64,000 nucleotides of DNA from Salvia splendens (GCF_004379255.2 NC_056035.1:20109902-20173901), one strand, 5' to 3'. Shown: positions 11,311 to 23,532, counted from the first letter of the stretch. A program made the numbers and translations. Notes: generated by a model from the sequence alone, not told the origin.

Positions 11311-12094
11311 TATATTTTGCCTCGTCTTCCTTCAAGCGTTTAGCTTCTCGCTATAATTAAATTAAAAGATTTAACTTTCTGTTGTTCTTATGTTAATCTA
11401 TTGTTGTGGCAATGTACACTCCTTATTACAGTAGTTGCCTAATATATGATGTCTCTTTTAACTCAGATTAGGAGCAAAACATAGATTGGAAATCCTAAAT
11501 GCTGTGATAGTCTAAGAATGTTAGGATTGGACAATGAACGTGAATATCAAAAGTAGTGAATTCACCTTGCAGCAGGATTCGATCAAAACGTGGAAACAAA
11601 CTACGCAACAAGTAAGTTCTCCTTTGCTTAAATGCTCAGCTCGTAATATTGATTATATATCTAGATCTATTTTCTTGTCTGTAATTTTCGTCGTCGTGTA
11701 TAATTAGATGAAGAGATAACCCCTAGCATCTGTAACCAATGAAATACTATAGTACAAAGTTTGGAAATGGTCCCTGGAGCTCTTAATAGTAGAGCAAGTT
11801 CAAACATATTTGGAAAGCAAAACAAAAACATTCAACACACGAAGAGCTGTCATGTCCTATCACGTAGATTGCAGTGTTCAGTGTGTTATCATTCCAACAT
11901 ACATGTGACCACTCTCTCTATCTTTTTACTACTACTTCACAAAAAATTTAGATATATATATGTTGAATTAGTTTATCAATTAATGTATCCCAATACTCAA
12001 GAATTTAATTAGCATACACATTACATACATCAGATTACTACAATTAAATAACTAACTCCAAGATTTAGATAACTAGTCCTATAATAATCGAAAT
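11311..12094. other. Intergenic DNA downstream of the DUF4378 gene
   Basis: AT-rich, no credible gene or repeat recognised. It should contain the 3' UTR and polyadenylation region of the minus-strand gene ending at 12095, but no signal stands out. Confidence 0.4.
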
Positions 12095-14779
12095 TTAAAT
12101 CAACAATTCTTCTATTATTTCTTGAATTAGATGCAAATAGATTGCAACCTCAATTTCTACTTTTGTCTCCTTCACTTGCTGCCCATGCTTACTCCATCCA
12201 TCAAACTCTTTCTTGAAATCCAATCCTATCATCATATCTACGGTGTCGAACTCGACCTCCTTCCACGAATCCAACCGGTTGCAGATTCGTCCCATCACAA
12301 CTTCACTGCCCCCCGATTGAACCATCTGCTCCTTCTCTTCGTCTATGAGATCATACACGAGCCTCTTCATGTCGGCCGACAATGGCTCGTCTCCTTCTCG
12401 TTCCACATGGACCTCGTCGTCTGATCCTTCCAGCTGCAGCTTCTTCTCGAGCTCAATAGGGTCCAATTTTGCAAGTTTTTCAAATCTCCTTAGCCTTTGC
12501 ATGAGCTGTTGTTTGGCTCCTGCATTGAATAAATTTAGTGCACCAAACCAAATCACAATATGACAAAAAATAAATTTAAGAAACTATAATGGACCCCACA
12601 AAAATTGCAGGCGTATGCAGAGATTTCATTATTACCAACATAATTTTAAATAGAATTTATTTGTACTAAATTATTGAAAAATAATTAAGGGAGGAAAACC
12701 CCACACCCTGAAATTTCAGGTTGCAGAACCCTTATTGTGTGATTTCAAGGACAATAATGTAATCTCGCATGCAACAATGCCATGTATATTTAGTAATGCA
12801 AACCTGACATAATTTAACTATATCCATTACACGTAATCTCCTGCCCCTTAAAAATATGCGCATTCTTTATTTTCACTGTCGCATAAAAATATGAGCATTT
12901 TTATTTATAGAAAAATACCCCCAACTCACAACTTATTAAATACTAATAATAATGTGGGTTCCACTATCCACTAATAATACTTTAATTTCTTTTCTCTCTT
13001 ACTTGACTAATAATTCTCGTGTCATCTCAATTGTCCATGTTTTTATGGGACGAAGGAAATATTTAATCAAACCATGGAACTATCGACCGATCTATGTACA
13101 AAATGGATCAAGCACTTTTTATGACGAGAGAAGGCAACATACTCTCTACATTCGTGTAGCTGCATTCCATATCGTAGTCTTCTTCATCTTCTTCGTTGGC
13201 ACTACTGTTTTCGCGCTCGTTGTCCTCGTCAAACGGAGGATCCAATACCGAAACCGGACTGCATTGCTCCTTCTCTTCCTCCTCATCTCCTTGATTATTG
13301 TCCGAATTTTCCTTCTCCTATCAAAATTTGAAGGAGACATTTCTAATTATAGAAAAAAAAAGATTTATACTATTTGCATTAATGAAAGGAGAGTTTGCTA
13401 AGGTATTTCTTGCGAAAAAGTTAAAATAACCGTAATTATGAACATAGCAATTAAGACTATATTATTAATTATGATTAGGTTCATGGTGCAATTATCAAGA
13501 TTGTCCTTTAGAGGGACTCTATATGGGGTGGAAACATGTCGTATTAAAAAAAATGATTTTGGTGGCAGAGGCGTGATCGATAGTACACAATTTAAACAAC
13601 CATTCAAATATTTTATACTGGTTAAATAGTACTGCTAATAATTAAATTCAAATTTCGTGGATTATCGAGAAAATTTCCGACCAACGAACCAGACCAAGAA
13701 GATTGTTTACCGACAGGTGCAGGAGGTCAAAGCTACTTAATACTCCCTCCGTTGATAATTTTTTTTAAACGTCACAAATTTTAATAAAATATAAATAAAA
13801 TAAGAGATATAAGGAAAAAAAATATTTAACTAAAAATGAGCCACATCTTATTAAAAAAAATTTAAATCAAATAGTATTTTTATTTTGAGAAGACGGATAA
13901 AAAAAATAATTTTTTTATGGGACCCAAAACCATACAAGCTACAGGTTTCGGCCCAAGTCATGAGTTCACTAGCATAATTAGTCACTAATGAGTCTTCACA
14001 AAATTTACAATGACATTTTTATCATACTAATATTTTATAGAGTAATTAGTAAATACTTTCTCTATCCCATTAAAAATGAAACGTTTTTCTTTTTTTATTG
14101 TTTCATTAAAAATGAAACGGTTCTTAAAATTGAAACAACTTTATGTCTACTTTTTTATCTCTCTTACTTTACTCTCTCTTCATTAACTAACAAAATAACA
14201 ATACACAACATCTAGTGCCGATTCCCAAATATTTTATTTTTAGTGGGAGTACTACTATTTTTATTGGTTTAGAAATTTCCATAAAAAGCAGAATCTCGCA
14301 TGAAATCAAATAAACTCAATTACTTTAAAAAGATAGTTTTTCCCACAAAATATAAAATCTCGGTAAACGAGATGGGAAAACGACAAAACCTGTTTTACGC
14401 GGCGGCAGGGGGAGTCCAACTCCGGCGTGCGGCGGCCAGTCGACGAGGGACTCTGCTGGAAAGAGAATACAAAAGGACTTACGCTGAAATACGACTCATC
14501 ACCGCCACAAAACTCGGAAACACGGCTGCTTGTCGACGCCTCCAAATCCAGCCATTTATCTTCTTCCTTATTATTCTGTTTTCCATTTTCAATCACCTCC
14601 TCGATGGCCCGCTTCCGCTTCTTACTCCGATCCCTGAGCCTCTTGAGCAACGAGCCGAGCAAGCCTAACTCTGCCCGGTTTTGGGCCTTGGGCTTGGGCT
14701 TGTTCTGTTTTTGAAAGGAGAGGAAGGGCTCTTGATCCTCTTTCAGAAGCTCATGCAGAAGAAGCCGCCTCTCCTCCAT
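12095..14779 (-). CDS. DUF4378 (TRM-like) protein, three exons
   Basis: Exons rebuilt by eye: 14779-14390, 13317-13143 and 12519-12095 (390 + 175 + 425 bp), 329 aa. Donors are CAG|GTTTTG and GAGA|GTATGT; acceptors are GATAG|GAG and TGCAG|GAG; phases 0 and 1 agree. Exon 1 starts MEERRLLLHELLKEDQEPF and is basic around LLKRLRDRSKKRKR. Exon 2 is acidic with EQCSPVSVLDPPFDED, a hallmark of this family. The exon 2/3 join yields NVERAKQQLMQRLRRFEKLA, then LDPIELEKK. The C-terminal DUF4378 domain runs from about ADMKRLVYDLIDEE to VEIEVAIYLHLIQEIIEELL. Relatives include TRM (TON1-recruiting-motif) proteins tied to cortical microtubules, but this short subgroup has no proven role that I know. The in-frame TAG just upstream of GAG at 13317 fixes the exon 2 start. 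Confidence 0.88.
12838..13059. mobile_element. Stowaway-type MITE in intron 2 of the DUF4378 gene
   Basis: CTCCTGCCCCTTAAAAATATG ... ATGTTTTTATGGGACGAAGGAAA, imperfect inverted ends, with ATATG(C/A)GCATT repeated inside and CCACTAATAATA words typical of the group. End positions are good to a few bases. Confidence 0.6.
13741..13915. mobile_element. Decayed Stowaway-type MITE in intron 1 of the DUF4378 gene
   Basis: A clear left end, CTCCCTCCGTTGATAATTTTT, follows TA. The right end near GAAGACGGATAAAA is degraded, so the right boundary is uncertain. Confidence 0.45.
14056..14249. mobile_element. Stowaway-type MITE in intron 1 of the DUF4378 gene
   Basis: CTTTCTCTATCCCATTAAAAATGAAACG ... ATTTTATTTTTAGTGGGAG with flanking TA. 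Related in sequence to the MITEs at 25055 and 29120 (AAAAATGAAAC words). Confidence 0.6.
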
Positions 14780-15344
14780 GATTTGCCAATTCAAATGACA
14801 AATAATAAAAAATAAAAATGAAGCGATGATTATTATTACTATAGGATGTTTGTTTTGGTGGGGAAAAGAGTTGGAGTGCAGGCTGGTGGGGTTTTGAAAG
14901 GAGAATTTCACAAGTGGGGAAGTTGGATATGTTGTGATGAGATTCAAATCAAGCAAGAAATAGGTGAAGAGATTGGTTTAGTGTTGGGAAGATCGAGGAA
15001 ATGTGCGTGGTGATAATCGAATACTAATAAATAATAGTAATAATTAAAAGAGGAGTATGATTCGATTCGATTCGATTCATGGGGTGAAAGAGAATTGTGG
15101 AATTGGGTGGAACCCCAATGTACATCATGCTCTAAAATATTGTCTGCATCTGCTAAAACAGTATAACTGGGAGAAATTTAAGTTTTTTCTTGTGTTTTAA
15201 ATTTATTTGATAGAGTACGATTTTATTACCTTTATGGATGGAATTGGACTCAGCAGCCCCACCCCACAGGCTTTCTTTACATTAAAAGGTAGAGAGAGAG
15301 AGAGGGGTCCCCAGGCACACACGAGCCTCACTTTACAACGCATA
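14780..15344 (-). promoter_or_regulatory. Upstream region of the DUF4378 gene
   Basis: Lies directly 5' of the minus-strand start codon. It has a short GATTC tandem run at 15060-15078, a GA run at 15290-15304, and no strong TATA box that I can assign. Confidence 0.35.
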
Positions 15345-16024
15345 GAGCATCCACAGCGGTTTCCTTGCCGACGGACGTGCTCTTGCCGTTGGCAAGGACA
15401 AGCCCTGTCCGCCGCTGTGCTCTTGCCGACGGCAGGGCGCTGCTCTATGCATAGAGCACGTCCGTGCCAACGGCAAGAGCACGAGGCGTCGACATGGCAT
15501 GCTCTGATTGACCCTTAGTTTATCATTTTTTATTATTACTTTTTAAAAAATCAAAAAAATCTGAAAAATTCAAATTTAATAAAAAAAATATTTTCCCACT
15601 TCCTAATAAAATATATCCATTTTTTCCACACTTTTAATTTATTTTTTCATTATTTTTACCCCAAAATTCATACTCTCGTCTATAAATATTCTCATTTCAA
15701 ACACAAAAAATGACACTATACCAAACAACTCTCTCAATCTCAATTTTTAGGGTTTTAATTATGTAATTTTTAATTTTTAGGATTTTAATTATGTAATTTT
15801 TTAATTTTTTTATAATTTGTAATATTATTCTCGGTAATTTTAATGCATTTTAATATTGCGAAAATGTTTTTATTTAAATTGAATAATAGAATGGTGGGAC
15901 CCTTGAGCTTGTCCTTGCGGAAGAGCACGGATGTGGATGTTGTACTCTTGCCTAAGAGCAGAGAGTAAAAGTGGGTCCGGGCCCACATCCGTGCTCGTTG
16001 GCAAGAGCACGGATGTGGATGCTC
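15345..16024. mobile_element. PIF/Harbinger-type non-autonomous element
   Basis: The ends are GAGCATCCACAGCGG and the inverse GGATGTGGATGCTC. They resemble the GACCATCCACAA ends of the Harbinger elements at 20718, 54273 and 56747. Target bases are ATA on the left and TTA on the right, so the 3-bp duplication is imperfect. The interior keeps a TATA box and leader (TCTATAAATATTCTC, CATTTCAAACACAAA) like that of the autonomous element at 57100-57145, and a right half (TTGTAATATTATT...AATTTTAATG, ATTTAAATTGAAT) like the autonomous 3' region. The transposase ORF is gone. The left subterminal region is an array of CTTGCCG and GGCAAGAGCACG words. Confidence 0.65.
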
Positions 16025-16027
16025 TTA

Positions 16028-16581
16028 CCGATTTCTTCAATAAAAGCGACATTATTCTTTTCTTTCTTTCTTTTTGTCATCCACTACTACAAAAATAGAA
16101 TATGACAATTACTATTAAAGATGTCATCATAAATGTTTACACCAGTCTGTTGCAACATTTATACCATGTACTAATGCTACATGCAAAATAAATGTCATAA
16201 GAAAGATTATGTACACCATTTTAATTTAGGTTATTTTTCTGTTAATTGATGAACTTTCAATATTTTCTGATTTTTATCTTAAATTTTTACTTTTGAATCT
16301 AAATACATGAATTTTGAGTTTTCTGGTTTTTCACCAAAATTAAAATTTTGTTTAAATTGAAGATGACATGTTGGCGGGAAGCGACAACGTGGCAAAAAGC
16401 GACGAGTATTAAAACGGCGTCGTTTGGATACAAAATGGTAATTTGTCTTAAATTACATGAACTTTCAAGATTTTGTAGAATTTCTCGTTAACTTTAAGAT
16501 TTTTTTTCCCTAATGATATATTTTCTCTAAATCATTCAATGTCCAATATTTTTAATTTAGTCTGGAGTATTAATTTATATA
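16028..16581. other. AT-rich intergenic DNA
   Basis: No gene. It contains GTCATCCACTACTACAAAAAT and phrases such as CATGAACTTTCAAGATTTT that recur in decayed plant DNA transposons (compare 17400-17600), but no element could be bounded. Confidence 0.35.
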
Positions 16582-16830
16582 CTTCCCCGTCCCCAAAAAA
16601 TAGACTAGTTTTTCCATTTTTGGTCATCCCCAAAAATTAGTCAAAGTCTAAATAAGGACAGTTTTGAACAAACACACACCACTAATAATGTAGACCCCAC
16701 AATACACTAACACTACTTCCACTACTGCTTCTCCATCTCTCTTACTTTTTCTTATCTCTCTTTTACTTTACGAAGTCCATATTAAAATCTGTGTCATATA
16801 CAACTTTGTCAATTATTGGGACGGATAGAG
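16582..16830. mobile_element. Stowaway-type MITE
   Basis: CTTCCCCGTCCCCAAAAAATAG ... TTATTGGGACGGATAGAG, flanked by TA. This copy is the reference for the split MITE at 30221/40590. Confidence 0.7.
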
Positions 16831-17686
16831 TATTTATTAAAATATATGAAGTGAACTTTTTCAAGTACTAATAATTTGTTAAAATTTTCAAAATGTATCA
16901 TTTAAATAAAGAAATTATATATTCAAAACTAGCCATGAGTATTAGTGTAAATTTATTACAATATATGAAGAGCGAATTTTTTAAATACTAATAATTGATT
17001 AATATTTTTAAAATGTACGTATCATTTAAATAAAGAAATTATATAATTAAAATAAAATTTTTGTGAATTTGTACATATTCATATTAAATTGCAAAGATAA
17101 AATATTGATATATACAAATAAAAAACGTAATTTGAAAGAAAAAAATTACATATATCTCAATTCACAACATCTTTTAAAATTTGTTAATTTTTCAAGATAG
17201 TATTAGACATAGTTCAGTATAATTTAAAAATATTTATTGTCTAAAATAACTAAAAATTACAGTTTAGAAAATAATAGATCTAGAGAAATTCATAAAATAA
17301 TTTCACTACGATTGAAACTTTTTATTAGGCAAAAATAAATCCTAGTTTATGTATTTAAATTAGAAAAAAGTAAAGTTTCGTAGAAAAATAAAAAAATATC
17401 GAAAGTTCATGTATTTACAAGCTAATAACATGTCATATTGATTTGACATCTTTCGTCATAGGTGATATTGTGTCAAGTGTACTCTACATCAGCTTTGATT
17501 TGGCCTGAATTAGTTGTTGGGAGAAAGATCCAAAAAATCCGAAGTTAATGTATTTACATTCAAAAATAAAAATTTAGACGAAAATCAGAAATTGTTGAAA
17601 GTCTATGTATTTATAGGCAAATAACACTTTTCACTTTACATATTTAACGTCAATCCACATGAGTGCTGACATACTTGGATTTTACA
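16831..17686. other. AT-rich intergenic DNA with a short dispersed duplication
   Basis: No gene. A stretch near 16843-16920 (GAAGTGAACTTTTTCAAGTACTAATAA ... TTTAAATAAAGAAATTATAT) recurs diverged at 16965-17045, a local tandem duplication of about 125 bp. Confidence 0.4.
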
Positions 17687-19113
17687 TGATTTTAGAGGGT
17701 GGTTTTGTATGAATGTGATCATATTTCGTCTATTATTAGGCGTGTTTATATCTACTTCTCTATTATGTTGGTATGTTGACCTTTTTGTTAAGAATGTGTA
17801 GAAAAAGGTGTAAAATAGGTGGATATGCAGCAGCCTTGGTTTGAGACAATTCTTCTAGAGATTTTGAAGTCCAATCAACACCCACTGCATATCATTCTCT
17901 TCGTCTTCGAAAGAGCTTCGCGTGGGTATCTCAAACGCCCTAATCGGAGTTCGGATGAGAGAGATATGGCCGATCTACGAAAGCCGCGCACAGGTAACCC
18001 GGCCGGGTTAATTTACAGTGCAAAAATACAACCCGGCCGGGTTGAGCCAGAATCCAGCAACTGTCCTAAAATGGTGACCCGGCCGGGTTGAATTTCCAGT
18101 TCAAAAATACAACCCGGCCGGGTCGGATTGTCTGACGCGTCTGAAAGCTGAAAACGCGATTTTTGAAGGGAAATAAGAGGAGAAGAAGCCTAGGGTTCAT
18201 TCTACATTCTACCTACCGCCTACCACACGCACACACACCCTCAAGAACACCTTTGAGAGAAAGATTTGAAGTTTGGAGACTCTATATCGGAAGATTGAAG
18301 CTTCATTCCATAGATTGATCTCACAGGAGTACTTAGTATCTATATTTCATGTATTTGTTGAATTTCTTTGTGTTGAATATGATTTTCTTCATAAACATGA
18401 GTAGCTAAACATCTCTTGTAGAATTCTTGGTGATGATGCACTAATTTCATAGTTTTTATCCGATTGATTTTGTTCTTGCCTTGCTCTTGTAGTTATTTGA
18501 TTATTCTTGGGTTTATTCCTTTCAATTGCTTGATCACCACTTGATTGTGTAGGATTAATTAGATTAATCGGGAGATGAAATAGTTAATCCGGAAAGAAGA
18601 ATAATTCACACCTTAATACAATAGAACTCGGGAGAGTTGAGGTTTTGAGTGAGGTCATTAACCTAATCAAACTTTTGGGAGTTAGAGGTTTTAGGATTAG
18701 AAGGGGACTTCAATTCTAGCATCTAATCTACCGGTTTCTCACCTCGGGAGGGGGTTTAATCTATAATCGTGGTTGACTTAGTAACTCTAGAGACACCAAA
18801 AGGTAGGGCGAGTCAATTGGATAAGAGCTTGGAATTGTGCATCGGATCCTTGAGTTCTACAATTTCTCCATATTATCTTTCATTATCACACCGTGTTTTC
18901 TAGTCCTTAATTGATACTTGCTTATTATATGCTTTTATTAGTTGTTAGAACAAACCAAACTGCACTTGATTGTCTAGATAGTAGTTGATCTTTGTTCGTG
19001 GTAGTTAAGTTGATACAAAATTGTCTCTGTGGGATACGATACTCTTGCTTACTGATTGCTACACTAGCCCCGTACACTTGCGGGTATAACTTGTGTTAAA
19101 ATAAGTTGAGTCA
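17687..19113 (+). repeat. LTR-like block with four ACCCGGCCGGGT palindromes
   Basis: The left part (TGATTTTAGAGGGTGG, then GTTGACCTTTTTGTTAAGAA and GTGTAGAAAAAGGTGTAAAATAGG) and the right part (CTGTGGGATACGATACTC ... CCGTACACTTGCGGGTATAAC) are phrases typical of the two ends of large Ty3/gypsy LTRs. No internal region follows, so a solo LTR or fragment is likely. A clean 5-bp duplication was not found with these borders, so the ends are provisional. Palindromes sit at 17996-18009, 18030-18043, 18077-18089 and 18111-18123. Confidence 0.5.
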
Positions 19114-19159
19114 AGTGCCCATAGCCCTTGCCTAGCTCAGTCTTGTCTCGTCTTGGCAG

Positions 19160-19760
19160 GACGAGCACGGGCGAGCTCGCGTTGCGGGTGTCATGTCTGG
19201 CGAAGTGTTTCGCGTTGGGGAAGTTGGCGAGACAGTGCGCCAATATGTCATCTACATAGACAACTATGCCAAAGAAACTATCACCATCTCTCTTAAAGAA
19301 GAACGAAGAATGAATGGTCTGAGGATAATTGTTGTAAATCGAATCCGAATAATACTTTAGATAGCTTCAAGTACCAACGTCTTAAGACTTATTTTAAGCT
19401 ATAGAGTGACATTTCAATTAAAAAACAAGACCAGATAAGTAACACACCCCCCTCAACAATTAATCTTGGAGGTACTTTTGCATAAATTTCTTCTTCAATG
19501 TCACTGTATAGGAAAGAATTATTCACATCTAAGTGAGATAAATGTCAGCCAAAGTTACCGCAAGAGCGATATGATCCTCACTGTAGTAAGCTTCACTAGC
19601 GCGGAGAAAGTATCAAGAAAGTTCACACCGGATTGTTGTGTGAAGCCCTTCGCTTCTAATCTTGCTTTATAGAGTTCAATAGTAACATCAACATGAAACT
19701 TGACCTTGTAGACCCATTTACAATCAATAGCATGCTTACTAGGAGAAGTGTTTTGATTAT
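19160..19760 (-). pseudogene. Decayed copia reverse transcriptase fragment
   Basis: On the minus strand, 19760 to 19440 reads in pieces as KWVYKVKF, then ELYKARLEAKGFTQQSGVNF, then LDTFSALVKLTTVR, the standard start of the Ty1/copia RT domain. Further down, 19320-19200 gives DGDSFFGIVVYVDDILAHC, the block with the catalytic YVDD. The DNA between these parts is shortened and shifted, and several stops occur, so no function remains. It lies in opposite orientation directly beside the LTR-like block ending near 19113; the join near 19120 marks an old insertion or rearrangement. Confidence 0.75.
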
Positions 19761-20714
19761 CCTTTTTTTAAGTGTGGGTTTTGATCAAAGCAGTGAACCC
19801 CTCTTGCATAGCCTTTTTTCACATTTTTTTATCCTTTTCTATTATCTTCAATAAACACGTCAAAATACCAAAATATATATTACATGCAATTTAAGAATAT
19901 AATTTATATAATTGACATTGAAAAAGAATCAAATCTTGGCCTTAAGAACATGCAAAATCTGCGGCAGTGCCTGTGTATATAGTAGCAATAACCCCACTAA
20001 ATCTATTCATAAAAAAGGCCAATAATGTTTTAGGATTTCTGTCCCAAGCGATAGCTGAATCGAGTTTGTATATGTGCGAACAACAAATGCCCACGTTTTG
20101 CTACGGAGCCTTCGACAAAATCATATACGCATAATTACAGCGCATAATTTTGATTGAGGACAAAATGAATAAATTAACACAGAATAAAATCAAGACAATT
20201 AAAATGAAAATTTTGGAAAAGTCACTAAAATCCGCACCGTCGTGATGGGGTGCATGCATGCCATTTAAATGGTGGTGCTGCTGCGTTTTTTATTTTGCAC
20301 GCGTTTCTCTAATTGGTCTAATATTTTCTCCTGGTATTAGGTTTACTAGATAAAATAATACAGTAGTAAGATATAATTTAGGATTAAGTTAGTGAAATTA
20401 TTTAATATGAGGAGTTTGGGTATGACTATCCATTAGAATTAAGTCATGAGATTCAATCTCATGAATCGAACATAATACTACAAATTTAATTGTGGGATAT
20501 AATCTTGCAAAATGAATACTTCATGACTTTTATTTTAAGTCATTCTTTATTTTTTTTAATTGTTAAAATATTGTAAGTAAGTTATAATGACTCGATAAGC
20601 TAAGTACATGAGGTTAAAATATTGTAAGTAAGGTTATATCAATTGTACACACTAGGAATCGACCTTTGAATCTATTACCTATCTCCCACATATTGTTCTC
20701 GCCTATCATGTGTG
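19761..20714. other. AT-rich intergenic DNA
   Basis: No gene. Near 20415-20480 is a motif (ATGACTATCCATTAGAATTAAG, CATGAGATTCAATCTCATGAA) that recurs diverged at 22010-22300, probably a small decayed transposon family. Confidence 0.4.
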
Positions 20715-20717
20715 TAA

Positions 20718-21240
20718 GACCATCCACAATAACCGCCCAGCGACCGCCCAGCCGAGCGCCGGCGCTGGGCGGTTCGCTGGGCGGTCTATTGCAGCCGCCC
20801 AGCCGCTGACTGGAGAGAGAAACCGCGCAGCGCTGGGCGGTGGCGTGGCGCTGGGCGGTCGGCTGGGCGGTCCTTTCGGCGCTATTGCAGCTCCCGGATC
20901 GCCCAGCGCACCGCCCAGCGCGAAAATTAATTTTATTTTTTCCGAAACACTATATATACGCCATTTGCTCGTCATTTTCATTCGCACCACTTGTTTTAAC
21001 GAGTACTCTCTCTATCTTTCTTCCCGTATATGTCTCGTAAATTAAATTCCGTATATTGTGTGATTGTTAATTATGTCATTTTATATAATTGTTATTAGTG
21101 ATGTGGCTGGGCTATTTATGATGTGGCTAGGCTATGGCTGGGCTATTTATGATGTGGCAGGAGGATTTTTAGTGCTGATGATGTGGCAGTGGCTGGGCTA
21201 TGGCTGGGCTATTGCTGGGCTATTCCTATTGTGGATGGTC
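20718..21240. mobile_element. PIF/Harbinger MITE
   Basis: Inverted ends GACCATCCACAATA / TATTGTGGATGGTC, flanked by a 3-bp TAA duplication (20715-20717, 21241-21243), the size and type made by PIF/Harbinger. The left third is packed with CGCCCAGCG and its complement, the right third with GGCTGGGCTAT. A TATA-like CACTATATATACG lies at about 20949. No coding sequence remains; the GC-rich ORFs across it are by-products of the repeats. Confidence 0.85.
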
Positions 21241-21245
21241 TAATA

Positions 21246-21581
21246 CTCCCTCCGTCCACAAAAAATATGGCACTTTGTGAATGACACGGATTTTAATATA
21301 GAATTGATATAGTAAGAGTGGAGGGAAAAAAGTAAGAGAGAAATAGTGTTAGTGGAATGTGGGACCCATATTATTAGTAGGAGAGAAGGGAAAAAATAAG
21401 AGAGAAGGGGAAAAAGTAAGAGATAAATAGTATTAGTAGAATGTGGGGTCCATATTATTAGTAAGAGAGAAGAGAAAAAAATAAGAGAGAAGTTGTTGAA
21501 AACTTTTCTTTTTTGAATGTGTCCTATTTTACATGGACAGTTAAAAATGGTTGTGTGCCCTATTTTTTGTGGACGGATGAG
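21246..21581. mobile_element. Stowaway-type MITE
   Basis: CTCCCTCCGTCCACAAAAAAT ... CTATTTTTTGTGGACGGATGAG with TA on both sides. It begins three bases after the target duplication of the Harbinger MITE. The middle has several AAGAGAGAAG(T)GG-type repeats. Confidence 0.8.
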
Positions 21582-21583
21582 TA

Positions 21584-23530
21584 ATATGCCAAACGTAAGG
21601 AATGGAAGAACAAAACATAACACAAAATTCCCTTTTAACTTTTTGTCTTATGCATACAGCATATAGTGCGTGCAATAATCTGCCAAGAACTAGGGACTGG
21701 AAGAAGAAACCAACAAGACAAAAATTCCTTCTGTTAATACAAAAGATAATTTTGAAATATAGGGAGGGAGCTAATGGCGGCATGATTTTTTAGTGCACAA
21801 ATTAAATGTGTTCTTCCACCTTTCTCCAATTATTTATACACCTCTTTGATCTCGTTCAATTGTTTTGTAAATATTATAGAAAGAATATGTGTCTTTGAAA
21901 ATATAACGTTGATACATTTAAGCCTATATCTACTAATTTACCTAAATACTCTTTGTTTCTTTCATTAATCTTAATTTGTAGCTAAGATTATTGTAGTCGG
22001 TGATGGATGAGTATGATTATCTTATGACTACCCATCTAAAATTTTGTCATGAGATTCAATCTTATGAATCAACATAACAAATATTCAATCATGAAATATA
22101 ATCTTCTGAACCGAACAACTCCGTAGTTGTCGTTTGATTGATATATATGATTCATTATATATGATTATCCATCTAAGATTAAGTTGTGAGGTATTTTAAT
22201 TGAATGGGTGGCTATGACTCATTCTTATATGATTATTCAAATAGAATTTAGCTATGAGATTTTCATGAACCAAACATAATCCGTATTCAATTATGAGATA
22301 AGTATAATCTTTCAAACCGAACGGACACTTAATAAATAATTTTTGGAGTTGTACTTCTAATTAAGTTAATTCTTTGTTGTTGGGCTGCTGGCAGCATACA
22401 TTATTGCACTTAAAAGGCCATATATTATTGTACTTAAAATGGCATATATAGGTGTGCAGTTTTTCACCTACTGCTGGTTAATCCCACATGCTAGATTCTA
22501 ATGGACCTATATATGGAATCTTGTAGTTAATTTTTCAATTCTTATGACATTAAAATGAATTTATTGGGTCTATAACCAATTAGCAACCCCTCAGAGACTC
22601 ATAGTTGCACTAGACAAATCTGTCTATATAGGCATAGGAGTATATAAAATACCTTAGCTCCAAACCAAAATATTGATAACCGGTTTGGATTGGATCTACA
22701 CTCATAAATCAATCTCACATAAAATGCCACATTAATCAAGTCACTGAAATATCTAACTAATCCATAGACTAGAACTCCTACAATTCTAGTAGTAAAACAA
22801 AATATACTAATGTGTGAGTTGGCTTAGTAATAGTGTAATAACTTCGGAATTCAACGAGTTTGGGCATTGTCATATAGTCTTTAAATTTATATTCATTAGC
22901 ATAAAAAAGAATAAAATATACCTACATACTGCTCACATTACTTACGAAGAATGCTATATACCCAATTTATTCAAAATCATACTGATATAGTTAGTCAAAT
23001 TGCAAGCGAGATAAACATCAATTAGGTGGCTGCCAAAGCCAAACAATTAGGCGTTTTGTATAGCCTTTTCACTCTGTCTCTTCTACTAGGTAAAAGAAAA
23101 TCAGCCTTAGCTTAAATCTTCACTGAACAAATCCAAATTGACATTTTTTTTCGATGAAATAAGACAGCAAGATTGCACCCTAAACATCACATGTAAAAGA
23201 GAGATGAAATCAAGAAGGCTCTCTTTTTCATAGAAATCAAAAAAGTACCCAAATTAGTAGTGTAAGGTCGTGAAAAAATTTCTAAAAGAAAGTGGATTAA
23301 TATTGGGGGACCGACAAAGATGGCAAAAATAGACAATTTATTAGAGATGAAAGGAGTACTTATTTTTTTTAGCAGCATACAGATATTTCTACATGTGAGA
23401 ATTGTCTGTTCAAATTGTCCATCAGTATGTGGGCCGAAGTAGCCCACATGGGCTCAATTTGGATCACAAATTTAGTATAAAACATGCATCAATGGGTATT
23501 GCAATAAAAGTATATCCCAGCATTATCACT
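21584..23530. other. AT-rich intergenic DNA, about 1.9 kb
   Basis: No credible gene. Between 22005 and 22320 there are two or three diverged copies of a TATGATTATCCATCTAAGATTAAG / CATGAGATT motif, also seen near 20415. The remainder is not recognised. Confidence 0.4.
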
Positions 23531-23532
23531 TA

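Noticed and set aside
12952..13401. 149-aa plus-strand ORF with a hydrophobic stretch
   Set aside because: It lies opposite exon 2 of the DUF4378 gene and crosses a MITE; the hydrophobic run is the complement of an acidic coding stretch.
20706..21045. Pro/Ala-rich ORFs on both strands
   Set aside because: They run across the CGCCCAGCG repeats and the end of the Harbinger MITE.
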